Positions 16,276 through 25,560 are shown, numbered from the stretch's first letter. The stretch: DNA of 64,000 nt from an uncultured Eubacteriales bacterium (GCA_900544765.1 UQWI01000006.1:1-64000); one strand, 5' to 3'. The notes: generated by a model from the letters alone, not told the origin. Numbers and translations: made by a program.

Positions 16276-17484
16276 TCAGGATTTCTCTCCATCGCCGCGC
16301 CACATGCCGTCAGCGCCGTAGCGCAGGGCGCCTTTCCCGTAGCGTCGGCGTATGTCGCTGACCGCTGCCTCAAGGCGCTCGCGCTTTTCACGCTGCGAGA
16401 GCTCGGCCTGGTCGTCGAACACCGACATTTGGCCTCCGGCCTCGGAGGCAGGTATGAGGTCCAGCGCGGTGACGGTTAGGGCGCGTATTGGCGCTCCCTT
16501 CGGCCAGTTGGACAGGACTATGGCCAGAGCGGCCGAAGACAGCTCGCTCATGAGGAAGGTCGGCTCGGCCAGCTGCTGCTGACGCTGTATAACCTTGAGC
16601 GAGGGAGACTTAATCGACACCTGCACGGCGCGGCATTTGAGCGACTTGGCCCGCAGCGAAGCCGCTACCTTGTCCGCCATTGCGGAGAGGTTGGAGCGTA
16701 TCTCGCTCTCGGAGTTGATGTCGCGCGGGAAGGTGTAGCCGCTGCCTATGCTCTTCACCTCGCGCGGGGCGTCCCAGGCGCGGACGGGCGAGTCGTCGAG
16801 CCCGTTTGCGTAGCGCCATATCTGAGTGCCGTGTTTGCCCAGCTTGCGCGCCAGCAGCTCCGGTTCAGCCTGCGCCAGGTCGCCTATGGTGCGTATGCCC
16901 AGCTTGGCCAGGGCCTCCACAGTGCGTTTGCCGACATACAGCAGCTCGCCTGCAGGCCTCGGCCAGACAATGCGCTCCATATCTGCGCGCAGTATGACGC
17001 CTGTGCCGTCGGGTTTGTTGAACTCGCTGGCCAGCTTGGCGAAACAACGGCAGAAGCTCACGCCGATTGACACGGTGATGCCCACCTCCTCGCGGACGCG
17101 CCGCCGTATCTCGCCGGCGACATCGGCCCCGGTGCGCGAGGATATGTGCGTTATGTCCAGATAGGACTCGTCCACCGAGTAGGGCTCGACGAGGTCGGTG
17201 TACTCCAGGTAGAGCGCGTTTACACGCGCTGAGACTTCACGGTAGCGCTCATGGTGAGGCGGCACGAAGGTTATCTCGGGACACTTGCGCCTCGCCTCGG
17301 ACACGGTGTCCGTCGTGCGCACGCCGAAGCCCTTTGCCAGCTGGTTGCGGGCAACGACGACGCCGTGCCTGTCCTTCGGATCTCCGGCGACGGCAAGAGG
17401 TTTCCCGGCCAGGGAGGGGTTCAAAAGCGTCTCGACGCTGGCATAAAAAGCGTCGCAGTCAGAGAGCAGAATCACTCTGTCCAT
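16276..17484 (-). CDS. dinB: DNA polymerase IV, Y-family translesion polymerase
   Basis: 402 aa from ATG at 17484, chosen because AAAGGAGG lies 7 nt upstream; a start at 17508 would put that site inside the gene. The palm motif LLSDCDAFYASVE (D9, D11), the second acidic site EPYSVDESYLDIT (about 104), LASEFNKPDGTGVI and the thumb/little-finger regions are present. SOS-type or stress mutagenesis polymerase. There is no convincing beta-clamp motif at the extreme C-terminus, though MSVFDDQAEL near 380 could act as one. Its start lies inside the end of the araC-type gene (13-nt overlap), an unusual pairing. Confidence 0.92.
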   Translation of the reverse strand: MDRVILLSDCDAFYASVETLLNPSLAGKPLAVAGDPKDRHGVVVARNQLAKGFGVRTTDTVSEARRKCPEITFVPPHHERYREVSARVNALYLEYTDLVEPYSVDESYLDITHISSRTGADVAGEIRRRVREEVGITVSIGVSFCRCFAKLASEFNKPDGTGVILRADMERIVWPRPAGELLYVGKRTVEALAKLGIRTIGDLAQAEPELLARKLGKHGTQIWRYANGLDDSPVRAWDAPREVKSIGSGYTFPRDINSESEIRSNLSAMADKVAASLRAKSLKCRAVQVSIKSPSLKVIQRQQQLAEPTFLMSELSSAALAIVLSNWPKGAPIRALTVTALDLIPASEAGGQMSVFDDQAELSQREKRERLEAAVSDIRRRYGKGALRYGADGMWRGDGEKS

Positions 17485-18419
17485 GCTTTGCAGCCTCCTT
17501 TCCCGCACTGAAGCGAATCCAGCAGCCTCAGCGAGCGTTCCTCACTCAAAAACTCCTGTTCAGGGTCGCACGCATTCTCGCCGGGGCCCTGTGTCATACC
17601 GGCGCGGTATTCGCGCGGGGAGCGGCCGAAGCGCTCGGAAAACGCGCGGTTAAAATACTTCACGTCCGAAAAGCCGCACTCAACGGATATGTCCAGCAGC
17701 GTCCGTCCACGGTCTGCGAGCAGCGTCCGTGCGCGCTCGCATCGCAGGGAGGAGAGGTATTCCTGGAAGGAGATGTGGAAGTTATCACGGAAGAAGTGGG
17801 AGAGGTACGAGACGGTCACGCCCTCGCTGCGCGCTATCTCACTGAGCAGCAGCTTGCGCGTGCAGTTGTCCTCGACGAAGCGGAGTATGCGCATCATCCG
17901 GGCCTGGCGGCGGTTGTCGCGCCCGGCGGCTGCCCCGCACTTGGGGAAATGCGCCGTCAGGGCCATCAAAAGCAGGCCGGCGGAGCCCATACAGCCGAAT
18001 TCCCAGCCGTCGCAGCGCTCTATGTAACAGCGCGCAAGCTCAAGCGCACGGCTGTTAAACTCGCTCAATTCGTTCACACTCATACAGCTTTTTGCAGAAA
18101 TAAAGGCAAAATCCAGTGAGTTTTCTGAACTCCAGCCGTGAAGCAGACTTGGCCGTATCTGTATAGCCAGAAGCAGGGCGCCTTTCCCGCCTGCGCGTAT
18201 CTCGTGAGCGAGACAGGGCCTGAGAGGGACAAAATCACCGGGAGAGAGCATGATTGTCTGTCCACCGGCGGTGATATGCACATACCCATCCAACAGCAGG
18301 CAGCACTCGAAGTCGCTGTGAGCATGGGCGGAACGGTACTGCATATTTACGAAAAACACCTTCAGACCGGGCAGCTCTTTGTGCTCTATTATCTCAAACT
18401 CACCGCTCACGCGCTTCAC
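17472..18419 (-). CDS. AraC-family transcriptional regulator with N-terminal cupin
   Basis: 315 aa. N-terminal cupin-like sensor (MQYRSAHAHSDFECCLLLDG, ...MLSPGDFVPLRPCLAHEIRA) and a C-terminal pair of AraC helix-turn-helix motifs (about 190-290: LLLSEIARSEGVTVSYLSHF and LDISVECGFSDVKYFNRAFS). GTG start at 18419 with GAGGAAG upstream; a stop codon blocks a longer reading. A tail of about 35 residues follows the second HTH. Divergent from the isomerase-kinase-aldolase genes, so it probably activates them when a sugar binds the cupin. Overlaps dinB. Confidence 0.9.
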   Translation of the reverse strand: MKRVSGEFEIIEHKELPGLKVFFVNMQYRSAHAHSDFECCLLLDGYVHITAGGQTIMLSPGDFVPLRPCLAHEIRAGGKGALLLAIQIRPSLLHGWSSENSLDFAFISAKSCMSVNELSEFNSRALELARCYIERCDGWEFGCMGSAGLLLMALTAHFPKCGAAAGRDNRRQARMMRILRFVEDNCTRKLLLSEIARSEGVTVSYLSHFFRDNFHISFQEYLSSLRCERARTLLADRGRTLLDISVECGFSDVKYFNRAFSERFGRSPREYRAGMTQGPGENACDPEQEFLSEERSLRLLDSLQCGKGGCKAWTE

Positions 18420-18460
18420 CTCGCTTCCTCAATCCATTTTACACGAGACTGCTCAAAAAA

Positions 18461-18530
18461 GCAAATTTGTCATAGCTGAGAGCGCAAACTTGTGTGGGCG
18501 CTGCGCGGCGGGCGATGCTAAAATTATACT
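18461..18530 (+). promoter_or_regulatory. Probable AraC-type control region of the sugar operon
   Basis: Direct repeats GCAAATTTGT (18461-18470) and GCAAACTTGT (18484-18493), 23 bp apart, precede TAAAAT (18519-18524) and TATACT (18525-18530). There is no good -35 at the right distance, as expected for an activator-dependent promoter. Confidence 0.5.
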
Positions 18531-18582
18531 ACAATCCGTGCCGAGAGGCTTATACACGCAAAGAATGTCAGGAGGTACACAA

Positions 18583-19617
18583 ATGAGCAAGTTCCGTTTT
18601 TCCGTCGGTCCCTGGAACGTCCACTCCGGCGCAGACTCTTACGGCCCGGCTACTCGCGCCGAGATACCCATGGAGGAGAAATTCCGCCGCTTCGCCGAGA
18701 TAGGCTTCTCCGCCGTGCAGTTCCATGATGACGACGCTGTCCCCGAGATAAACAACTACTCCGTCGACGAGATAAAGCGCCTCGCCGCAGAGCGCAAAAA
18801 GCAGCTTGACAAGTACGGCCTGGCCGCTGAGTTCGTCGCGCCGCGCCTGTGGATGGACCCGCACTGCGCCGACGGCGGCTTCACATCCACGAGCGAGGAG
18901 GACAGGGAGTACGCCATGTGGAGGGCCTATCGTTCGATTGACATAGCCCATGAGCTGGACACCGACCTCATCGTGCTGTGGCTGGCGCGCGAGGGCACGC
19001 TCTGCGCAGAGAGCAAGAGCCCTGTCTGGGCCACGAAAAAGCTCATCGAGGCCATTGACAAGATGCTCGACTACGACCCCAACATCCGCGTCTGCATAGA
19101 GCCGAAGCCCAACGAGCCCATCGACCGGAGCTTCTGCGGCACTATGGGGCACGTCATGGCGGTCTCCGCCGCGACCAAGGACCCAAAGCGCGTCGGAGGC
19201 AACCTCGAGAGCGCCCATGCCACACTCGCCGGGCTTGACCCCGCCTGCGAGATAGGCTTTGCCCTGGCCATGGGTAAGCTTATGACCGTCCACCTCAACG
19301 ACCAGAACGGCATCAAGTACGACCAGGACAAGACCTTCGGCGTCGAGAACCTGCGTTCCGCATTCAACCAGGTCAAGGTGCTGAAGGAGAACAACTACGG
19401 CGAGCACGGCGAGTACGTCGGGCTTGACGTCAAGGCCATGCGCACCACCCGCGATGCAGACAGTTTCAAGCACCTCGAGAACAGTCTCAACATCTTCAAG
19501 GCCCTGGAGGCCAAGGTAGAGCGCTATGACTACGATTTCGAGCGCAAGTGCGTCGAAAACCGCGACTACGAGGCCCTGGAGATGTACGTCATGAACCTCA
19601 TCATGGGGTTGGTGTGA
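18583..19617 (+). CDS. Xylose isomerase-like TIM-barrel sugar isomerase
   Basis: 344 aa from ATG at 18583, which follows CAGGAGGTACACAA; a longer frame upstream is rejected. Resembles class I (Actinomycete-type) xylose isomerase: FSVGPWNVHSGADSYGPATR at the N-terminus, VQFHDDDAVP with the catalytic-type His, DGGFTST, CIEPKPNEPIDRSF with the metal-binding Glu, and HLNDQNGIKYDQDKTFG. It is shorter than standard XylA (about 385-440 aa), so the substrate may be another aldose. First gene of an isomerase-kinase-aldolase set; likely controlled by the divergent AraC protein. Confidence 0.82.
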   Translation: MSKFRFSVGPWNVHSGADSYGPATRAEIPMEEKFRRFAEIGFSAVQFHDDDAVPEINNYSVDEIKRLAAERKKQLDKYGLAAEFVAPRLWMDPHCADGGFTSTSEEDREYAMWRAYRSIDIAHELDTDLIVLWLAREGTLCAESKSPVWATKKLIEAIDKMLDYDPNIRVCIEPKPNEPIDRSFCGTMGHVMAVSAATKDPKRVGGNLESAHATLAGLDPACEIGFALAMGKLMTVHLNDQNGIKYDQDKTFGVENLRSAFNQVKVLKENNYGEHGEYVGLDVKAMRTTRDADSFKHLENSLNIFKALEAKVERYDYDFERKCVENRDYEALEMYVMNLIMGLV

Positions 19618-20747
19618 TGTCTGCCAATGTGAAAATACCCGGCCGTGCCGTCGTAGCGGGACACATCTGCCTCGACGTCACGCCGGTGTTCCCGCCGGAG
19701 GCCTCGCTCTCGTCAATCAGGCCGGGCGGTATAACGAACGTCGGCCCTGCGGAGATAAATACCGGCGGAGCTGTGGCCAACACGGGCCTTGCGCTGCGCT
19801 TTTTCGGCGCGGATGTGCGCCTGATGGGAAAAGTAGGCGCAGACCCCTTCGGCGAGCTGGTGCGCGCTGCTTTGGAGCGGCGCGGCGGCGCGTCCGGGCT
19901 CATAGTCGACCCGGGCTGTGAAACCAGCTACAGCATAGTGATAGCTCCGCCGGGCACCGACCGCATTTTCCTGCACGACCCAGGAGCAAACGAGAGCTTC
20001 ACAGCTTCGGACGTAGACGAGCGCGAGCTTGAAGAGGCGCAGTGGTTTCACTTCGGATACCCGCCCATCATGCGCGGTATGTATTTAAACGGCGGGGCGG
20101 AGCTGGAGCGCGTTTTCCGCCGGGCAAAATCGGCGGGCTGCGTGACCAGCTTGGACATGGCGGCCATAGATCCGTCCAGCGAGGCCGGGCGCCAGGACTG
20201 GCGCGAAATCCTGCGCGCCGTCCTGCCGTATGTGGATTTCTTCGTGCCCAGCCTCGAGGAACTCTGCTACATGGTGCGGCGCGACATGCTCGGCGAAGTC
20301 ACGGCGGCCATCGGCTCGGACAGGCTCAGCATAAGCGGGCATGTCCTGCCCGTTGCCGACGCAGTTTCAGACTTGGGCTGCCGCAGCCTTATAATCAAGT
20401 GCGGCGCAGCGGGCTTTTATTGCCGCACCGGCAGCAGAGAGACGCTCTCCGGCGTCGCGGAGGCGCTGGGGAGAGATGTGTCAGACTTGGCAGGACGGAG
20501 CCGGTTCGAGCGCAGCTATGTCCCGGCAAAAGTCGTGTCCGGTACGGGCGCTGGCGATACAACAATCGCCGCGTTCATAGCGTCTATGCTGTCGGGCTAC
20601 AGCTTCGACGACTGCCTGCACCTGGCAGCTGCAACGGGCGCAAACTGCGTCGAGGCCATAGACGCCCTGGGTGCGCTGCTGCCGCTGGATAAGCAGCTTG
20701 AGCGCATCACCTCCGGGCTGCAAAAGCAGGAACTGATATTGAACTAA
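19617..20747 (+). CDS. PfkB-family carbohydrate kinase
   Basis: 376 aa. The ATG shares one base with the stop of the isomerase (TGATG), so translation is coupled. N-terminal GGAVANTGLALRFFGADVRL with the PfkB signature 1 region, GKVGADPFGELV, VPSLEEL, and the C-terminal signature SGTGAGDTTIAAFIASML with the catalytic Asp. It is longer than ribokinases (about 310 aa), with an insertion near 225-265. Between an isomerase and a class II aldolase, the likely job is to phosphorylate the ketose made by the isomerase. Confidence 0.88.
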   Translation: MSANVKIPGRAVVAGHICLDVTPVFPPEASLSSIRPGGITNVGPAEINTGGAVANTGLALRFFGADVRLMGKVGADPFGELVRAALERRGGASGLIVDPGCETSYSIVIAPPGTDRIFLHDPGANESFTASDVDERELEEAQWFHFGYPPIMRGMYLNGGAELERVFRRAKSAGCVTSLDMAAIDPSSEAGRQDWREILRAVLPYVDFFVPSLEELCYMVRRDMLGEVTAAIGSDRLSISGHVLPVADAVSDLGCRSLIIKCGAAGFYCRTGSRETLSGVAEALGRDVSDLAGRSRFERSYVPAKVVSGTGAGDTTIAAFIASMLSGYSFDDCLHLAAATGANCVEAIDALGALLPLDKQLERITSGLQKQELILN

Positions 20748-20771
20748 ACGCTGCCAGAAAGGCGTGATAAA

Positions 20772-21608
20772 ATGCTTGTAAATCTGAACGACGTTTTGAA
20801 GCCGGGCTCGGGCAGGGCTGTCGGGCTTTTCAACACGGTTAACATGGAGATGGCGCGCGGGACGATTGCCGCTGCGGAAGAGCTTGGTTCCCCGGTCGTC
20901 ATCGGCACGGCGGAGGTGCTGCTACCCTATGGGCCGCTGGAGGAGCTCAGCTGGCTGCTTCTGCCGATGGCTAAGCGCGCGTCGGTGCCGGTCGTAGTAC
21001 ATCTCGACCACGGCCTGAAGTACGAGACCTGCGTCAAGGCGCTGGAGCTGGGCTTCAGCTCCGTAATGTACGACTGCTCGACCGACGAATATGAGGAAAA
21101 CGTGCGGAAAGTTGCCGAAATGGCAAAGATTGCGCACTCTTACGGCGCGACTATAGAGGCGGAGCTCGGCCATGTCGGAGACAACCCCGCGTCGGACAGC
21201 GCTTCCGTAGGCGCTGTGCCCGAGGAGTTCTACACCTCGCCTGAGCAGGCGCGCGACTTCGTGGAGCGCACCGGCGTGGACGCGCTGGCGGTGGCCGTCG
21301 GAACGGCTCACGGCGCTTACAAGTTCCCGCCTAAGCTGGACTTCGAGCGCATCACCCGCATACGCGAGGCAACCCCTGTCCCTCTGGTGCTGCACGGCGG
21401 CTCCGGCCTGTCAGACAGCGATTTCCGCGAGGCGGTACGTCGAGGTATCGCCAAGATAAACATATTCACTGACGTCAATGCTGCGGCGGCCAAAGCCGCG
21501 CACGACGGCTGGAAGGAAGGCATCGGCATGATAGACCTGATACCCGGTGAGGTCGAGGCTGTGAAGAGCTCGGTCATGGAAAAGATGCGCCTCTTTAATT
21601 GCGAGTAA
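20772..21608 (+). CDS. Class II ketose-phosphate aldolase
   Basis: 278 aa zinc-dependent aldolase of the FbaA/GatY/KbaY/IolJ family. Visible features: GLFNTVNMEMARGTIAAAEE, zinc ligand region VVVHLDHGLKYE, IEAELGHVGDNPAS, VAVGTAHGAYKFPPKLDFER with the second His, LVLHGGSGLSD with the third, and INIFTDVNAAA for the phosphate. It probably cleaves the phosphorylated ketose to dihydroxyacetone phosphate and an aldehyde. The exact substrate cannot be read from sequence. Followed by a strong terminator. Confidence 0.9.
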   Translation: MLVNLNDVLKPGSGRAVGLFNTVNMEMARGTIAAAEELGSPVVIGTAEVLLPYGPLEELSWLLLPMAKRASVPVVVHLDHGLKYETCVKALELGFSSVMYDCSTDEYEENVRKVAEMAKIAHSYGATIEAELGHVGDNPASDSASVGAVPEEFYTSPEQARDFVERTGVDALAVAVGTAHGAYKFPPKLDFERITRIREATPVPLVLHGGSGLSDSDFREAVRRGIAKINIFTDVNAAAAKAAHDGWKEGIGMIDLIPGEVEAVKSSVMEKMRLFNCE

Positions 21609-21618
21609 GAAAAAGGAG

Positions 21619-21647
21619 AACGCCCGGCATCCGTGCCGGGCGTTTTT
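21619..21647 (+). terminator. Terminator after the aldolase gene
   Basis: 11-bp stem AACGCCCGGCA (21619-21629), loop TCCG, TGCCGGGCGTT (21634-21644), then T. Closes the isomerase-kinase-aldolase operon. Confidence 0.9.
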
Positions 21648-21748
21648 GGCATCTGGGCGGTGATGCATGGAATTACCTCTCTGCTGAGGCAAAAGGGCGC
21701 TTTACGGTACACGATCCGCCGCAGGGACTGGAATTTTCACGGGAAATG

Positions 21749-21758
21749 TGCTATAGTG
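21749..21758 (+). promoter_or_regulatory. Extended -10 promoter for galK
   Basis: TGCTATAGT lies at 21750-21758, 18 bp before the GTG start; the TG of an extended -10 is present and the -35 is weak (CTGGAA region near 21728). Confidence 0.4.
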
Positions 21759-21776
21759 CGGACAGGGAGGCGGTTC

Positions 21777-22970
21777 GTGTTGACAAATGGACACTTTTCT
21801 CAGCTCCTTGAAGCTCTGAGCGGCATGTATGGCGGCGGCTGCGACGGCATGTTCCGCGCCCCGGGACGTACAGAGCTCATCGGCAACCACACTGACCATC
21901 AGCACGGACGTGTGATAGCTGCCGCTGTGTCGCTCTCACTGTACGCCGCCGTATCGGCCACAAATTCGGGCAGGCTGCGCGTGAGCTCTGAGGGCATGCC
22001 GCCGGTGGATGTTGATCTTAAGAACCTTGACCCGATCGAGTGCGAGCGCGGGACGTCTGCGGCGCTCGTAAGGGGCGTTGCGGCCGGGTTTGCCGCCCGC
22101 GGCATGAGCTTTGACGGACGTGGGTTGGATATGTGCGTTTCTGGCGGCGTGCCGATAGGCTCTGGACTGTCCAGCAGCGCGTGTTTTGAGGTACTTGTGG
22201 CCACGGCGGTGGATGAGATGTTTTTTGGCGGTGAGCTTGCGCCCGTTGAGTGCGCGAAGATCGCATGGAACGCAGAAAACTCGTATTTCGGCAAGCCCTG
22301 CGGCCTCATGGACCAGCTGGCATGCGCCTGCGGCGGCGTGACTGCTATGGACCTTCTGGAGCCGGAAGAGCCTATCCTAACGAATATGCGGCTCGACTTG
22401 GCGCGCGAGGGCTTTGCGCTGTGCCTTGTGGATTCGCACAGCGGTCACGAGGACCTCACGGATGAGTACAGCGCCGTGGCCGCGGAAATGAGCTCCGCCG
22501 CCGCCTTCCTGGGACACAGCTATCTGCGCGGGGCCGGGCTGGACGAGCTGGTTGAAACCCTGCCCAAAATGCGCGAGGCCTTGGGCGACCGCGCCTGTAT
22601 GCGTGCACTGCACTTCCTGTCTGAGGACGCCCGTGCGGCAAAGGCGGGGGCCGCGCTCGCCTCGGGAGATTTCCGGGCTTTCCTTGAGCTCGTGAGGCAG
22701 TCGGGCCAATCTTCGAGCGCGTATCTGCAAAATGTCAGCCCGCCGGGGAACGTGCGCTCGCAGCCAATGGCGCTGACGCTCGCGCTGTGCTCTGCCCTGC
22801 TGGAGGGCAGGGGAGCCGTGCGGGTCCACGGCGGCGGCTTCGGCGGATGGGCGCAGTGCTATGTGCCGCTGGATGTGCTCGACAGGTTCATCTGCGGCTG
22901 TGAGACGGCGCTCGGTAAGGGCAGCGTCAGGCGGCTTGAACTCTGTCCTTATGGAGCTGCGAGGATATAA
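21777..22970 (+). CDS. galK: Galactokinase
   Basis: 397 aa GHMP kinase that makes galactose 1-phosphate from galactose and ATP. All three motifs are seen: GRTELIGNHTDHQHG (substrate and GalK signature), GGVPIGSGLSSSACFEV (ATP loop), and RVHGGGFGGWAQCYV. The start is GTG at 21777 preceded by AGGGAGGCG; the open frame extends upstream but runs into the aldolase terminator. Own weak promoter. No galT or galE is in the window. Confidence 0.9.
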   Translation: MLTNGHFSQLLEALSGMYGGGCDGMFRAPGRTELIGNHTDHQHGRVIAAAVSLSLYAAVSATNSGRLRVSSEGMPPVDVDLKNLDPIECERGTSAALVRGVAAGFAARGMSFDGRGLDMCVSGGVPIGSGLSSSACFEVLVATAVDEMFFGGELAPVECAKIAWNAENSYFGKPCGLMDQLACACGGVTAMDLLEPEEPILTNMRLDLAREGFALCLVDSHSGHEDLTDEYSAVAAEMSSAAAFLGHSYLRGAGLDELVETLPKMREALGDRACMRALHFLSEDARAAKAGAALASGDFRAFLELVRQSGQSSSAYLQNVSPPGNVRSQPMALTLALCSALLEGRGAVRVHGGGFGGWAQCYVPLDVLDRFICGCETALGKGSVRRLELCPYGAARI

Positions 22971-22996
22971 TTGCCGGTGTTCAAGGGGGATATTCT

Positions 22997-24175
22997 GTGG
23001 TAAAATGTCTGCAAACTCACGGAACAAGTCTGACACGTTCCAAAACGCTGGCGCTCATCTTATCTCTTGCGCTGTTGCTGTCCACGTCTGCATGCGGCGG
23101 TACGACTGAGTGGAGCGCATATCAGCTGGCGCACAGCACTGCCGGAGACTTGGCCGGTGAACTCGTGTACATCGGGCCGGACAGCGAGCTCTATGACGAA
23201 TACGTCACAAACATTTACGGCCTCGACACGGTCAGCGTAACAGACGGCGCCGTGCTTGCCTCTGAAGGCGCCTCCGCCCGTGAGGTGGCGGTGTTCGAGT
23301 TCTCATCAGGGGACGCTGCGGTGAGCGCCGGGAGGGCGCTGGAGTCGTATTTGCAGGGGCGCGGCCGCGCCTTTACAGGCTACATGCCTGAGGAGGCGGA
23401 CATGGTTGAAAACGCCGAGCTCGTGACGAGGGACAAGTGGTGCGCGCTTATTGTCCTGCCGGATTCACAGGCTGCGGCGGAGAGATTCGACAGCTGCTTT
23501 GATGCGCCGCCGCCTGAGAACGTAACGCCGCCGGCGGAGACGCCCAACGCTGCGCACAAACCCGAGCCCGGCGTGAGCGCACAGGACGGGTGGGAGTACA
23601 GCGAGGAGCGCATTGTACGGGCCTATAAAACGGGCAGCTGGGCGGAGCTTGACAGGCGAGACCGTGAAATACTCGAAACTGTAGACTACATATTGACTGT
23701 GGCTGCGCCGGATACGCTCAGCGAGCCCGAGCGCGAGCTGGCAATACACGACTACATGGTGGATAACATACGCTATGACTCCGACACGCTCAGCGTAATG
23801 CCGGGTTATGCGCCGGAGCCCAACAACGACAACCCTTACGGCGCGCTGGTGAACGGGCGCGCAATCTGCCTGGGCTATGCGACCAGCTTCCAGCTGCTGA
23901 TGGATTTGGCGGGCATAGAGTGCATAACCGTACACGGCGGCACCTCCGACGAAGAGCACGCTTGGAACATGGTCAGGCTGGACGGCGAGTGGTACTGCGT
24001 TGACGTGACCTGGGACGACCCGAGCGGATACAGCAGCGTTTTGCCCGACGAGTTTACACATCAGTACTTCAATGTCACCAGCGATGTAATGCGCCGCACC
24101 GACCACATTTGGGATGCTTCGTCCGTCCCGGAGGCCGCAGGCACACGCTGGGCATGGGAGAACATACCGCACTGA
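22997..24175 (+). CDS. Lipoprotein with transglutaminase-like domain
   Basis: 392 aa. A signal peptide ends in a lipobox (LLLSTSAC, Cys33), so it is likely an outer-face lipoprotein. The C-terminal half is a transglutaminase-like cysteine protease fold with an apparent triad: Cys in NGRAICLGYATSFQLL (about 290), His in DEEHAWNMVRLDGEW (about 320) and Asp in CVDVTWDDPSG (about 335). The N-terminal half resembles DUF4358-type domains but is not firmly recognised. The start is GTG at 22997 (GGGGG upstream). Stands directly before an SLH-GH25 protein, so both may act in the cell wall. Confidence 0.85.
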   Translation: MVKCLQTHGTSLTRSKTLALILSLALLLSTSACGGTTEWSAYQLAHSTAGDLAGELVYIGPDSELYDEYVTNIYGLDTVSVTDGAVLASEGASAREVAVFEFSSGDAAVSAGRALESYLQGRGRAFTGYMPEEADMVENAELVTRDKWCALIVLPDSQAAAERFDSCFDAPPPENVTPPAETPNAAHKPEPGVSAQDGWEYSEERIVRAYKTGSWAELDRRDREILETVDYILTVAAPDTLSEPERELAIHDYMVDNIRYDSDTLSVMPGYAPEPNNDNPYGALVNGRAICLGYATSFQLLMDLAGIECITVHGGTSDEEHAWNMVRLDGEWYCVDVTWDDPSGYSSVLPDEFTHQYFNVTSDVMRRTDHIWDASSVPEAAGTRWAWENIPH

Positions 24176-24195
24176 GCAGAGAGAAAGGAGAACAA

Positions 24196-25518
24196 ATGAG
24201 AAAAAGAATCCTCGCCTTCATACTGGCGGCGCTGGCGCTTTGCACGGCCGCATTTGCGGATTTCAGCGACGTCTCACAGGATGCCTGGTACTACGACGCG
24301 GTGGACTGGGCTCAGGAAAACGGGATAATGGACGGAGTCTCGGACGGAGTGTTCAACCCGGACGGCTCCATGACCCGGGCCATGCTGGTAACCATACTCT
24401 ACCGCCTGGCCGGGGAGCCGGATATGCCGGAGAGCGACTGGGGCTATCCATACTCCGACGTGGCGGCGGACAGCTGGTACGCCGTACCCGTGTATTGGGC
24501 GAGGTACAACGGAATTGCCGACGGGGTGAGCGACACGCAGTTCGACCCCGACGGCAGCATAACCCGTGAGCAGCTTGTCACGATGCTGTGGCGCTACGAT
24601 GGGGAAGAAGAGCCTTCGACGCAAAGCAGCTTTGCAGACGAGGCGGAGATAAGCGCCTGGGCGCTGTACGCTGTGGATTGGGCCGCTGAGGCAGGCATAG
24701 TGTCCGGCAGGGACGGCAACGTATTTGACCCGGGCGGAAGCGCTTCCAGGGCTGAGTGCGCTGCAATACTGATGAGGTACGACGCCTACAGCGAGCCGGA
24801 GCCGGAGTACACGCCGGATCTGGGCGCCATCCCGGTCAACAGCTATGACAGCGACGACTTCTACATAACTGACGAGGGATATCTGGCCTACGGCAGCGAC
24901 AGCCTGGTTGGTATAGACGTCAGCTACCATCAGGGCGAAATTGACTGGGAGGCCGTGGCGGAGGACGGCATAGACTTCGCTATAATCCGCGTGGGATATC
25001 GAGGCTACTCGGAGGGCGTAATCTATCAGGATCCATATTTTGAGGACAACATACTGGGCGCTCTCGAAAACGGAATAGAAGTCGGCGTGTATTTCTTCTC
25101 CCAGGCCGTGACGGTTGAGGAGGCGATACAGGAGGCCGACGCCACGCTGGACTGGATAGAGGGATATGATATAAGCTTCCCCGTGGTGTTTGACTGGGAG
25201 CGCATAAGCTACTCCAGCTCCCGTACGGCAGACACAAGCAGCGTCACGGTGACGGACTGCGCGCTGGCCTTCTGCGGCATGATAGAGGAAGCGGGCTACA
25301 CCGCCATGACATACGGTAGCCCGAACACTGTGAATGAGGACCTGTACATAGACCGCCTGCTGGACTACCCATTCTGGCTTGCACATTATACGACTGATTG
25401 GGCAGTGACGGACTATCCTTACCACTACGATATGTGGCAGTACACGTCTGAAGGCAGCGTGGACGGCATAGAAGGCAGGGTGGACCTCAACGTCTGCATA
25501 GGCGACATATACGCTTGA
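24196..25518 (+). CDS. S-layer-homology protein with GH25 lysozyme domain
   Basis: 440 aa from ATG at 24196 (AAAGGAGAACAA upstream). A signal peptide (RKRILAFILAALALCTAAFA) is followed by three SLH repeats (about 22-80, 86-143, 150-198; each with FSDV/YSDV...WYYDAV...GIMDGVSDGVFNPDG-like blocks). The C-terminal GH25 muramidase domain runs from about 236: GIDVSYHQGEIDWEAV, FAIIRVGYRGY and the catalytic VVFDWE. SLH repeats bind the secondary cell-wall polymer, so the enzyme is held on the surface to cut peptidoglycan. Confidence 0.93.
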   Translation: MRKRILAFILAALALCTAAFADFSDVSQDAWYYDAVDWAQENGIMDGVSDGVFNPDGSMTRAMLVTILYRLAGEPDMPESDWGYPYSDVAADSWYAVPVYWARYNGIADGVSDTQFDPDGSITREQLVTMLWRYDGEEEPSTQSSFADEAEISAWALYAVDWAAEAGIVSGRDGNVFDPGGSASRAECAAILMRYDAYSEPEPEYTPDLGAIPVNSYDSDDFYITDEGYLAYGSDSLVGIDVSYHQGEIDWEAVAEDGIDFAIIRVGYRGYSEGVIYQDPYFEDNILGALENGIEVGVYFFSQAVTVEEAIQEADATLDWIEGYDISFPVVFDWERISYSSSRTADTSSVTVTDCALAFCGMIEEAGYTAMTYGSPNTVNEDLYIDRLLDYPFWLAHYTTDWAVTDYPYHYDMWQYTSEGSVDGIEGRVDLNVCIGDIYA

Positions 25519-25526
25519 ACGCAAAA

Positions 25527-25551
25527 ATCCCCCGGGTGGTACCCGGGGGAT
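25527..25551. terminator. Terminator between convergent genes
   Basis: 11-bp stem ATCCCCCGGGT (25527-25537), loop GGT, ACCCGGGGGAT (25541-25551), flanked by AAAA on one side and ATCTTTT on the other. Confidence 0.85.
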
Positions 25552-25560
25552 ATCTTTTCG

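Noticed and set aside
21633-21776. N-terminal extension of galactokinase
   Set aside because: It would run through the aldolase terminator and lacks a ribosome binding site; GTG 21777 has one and gives the normal family length.
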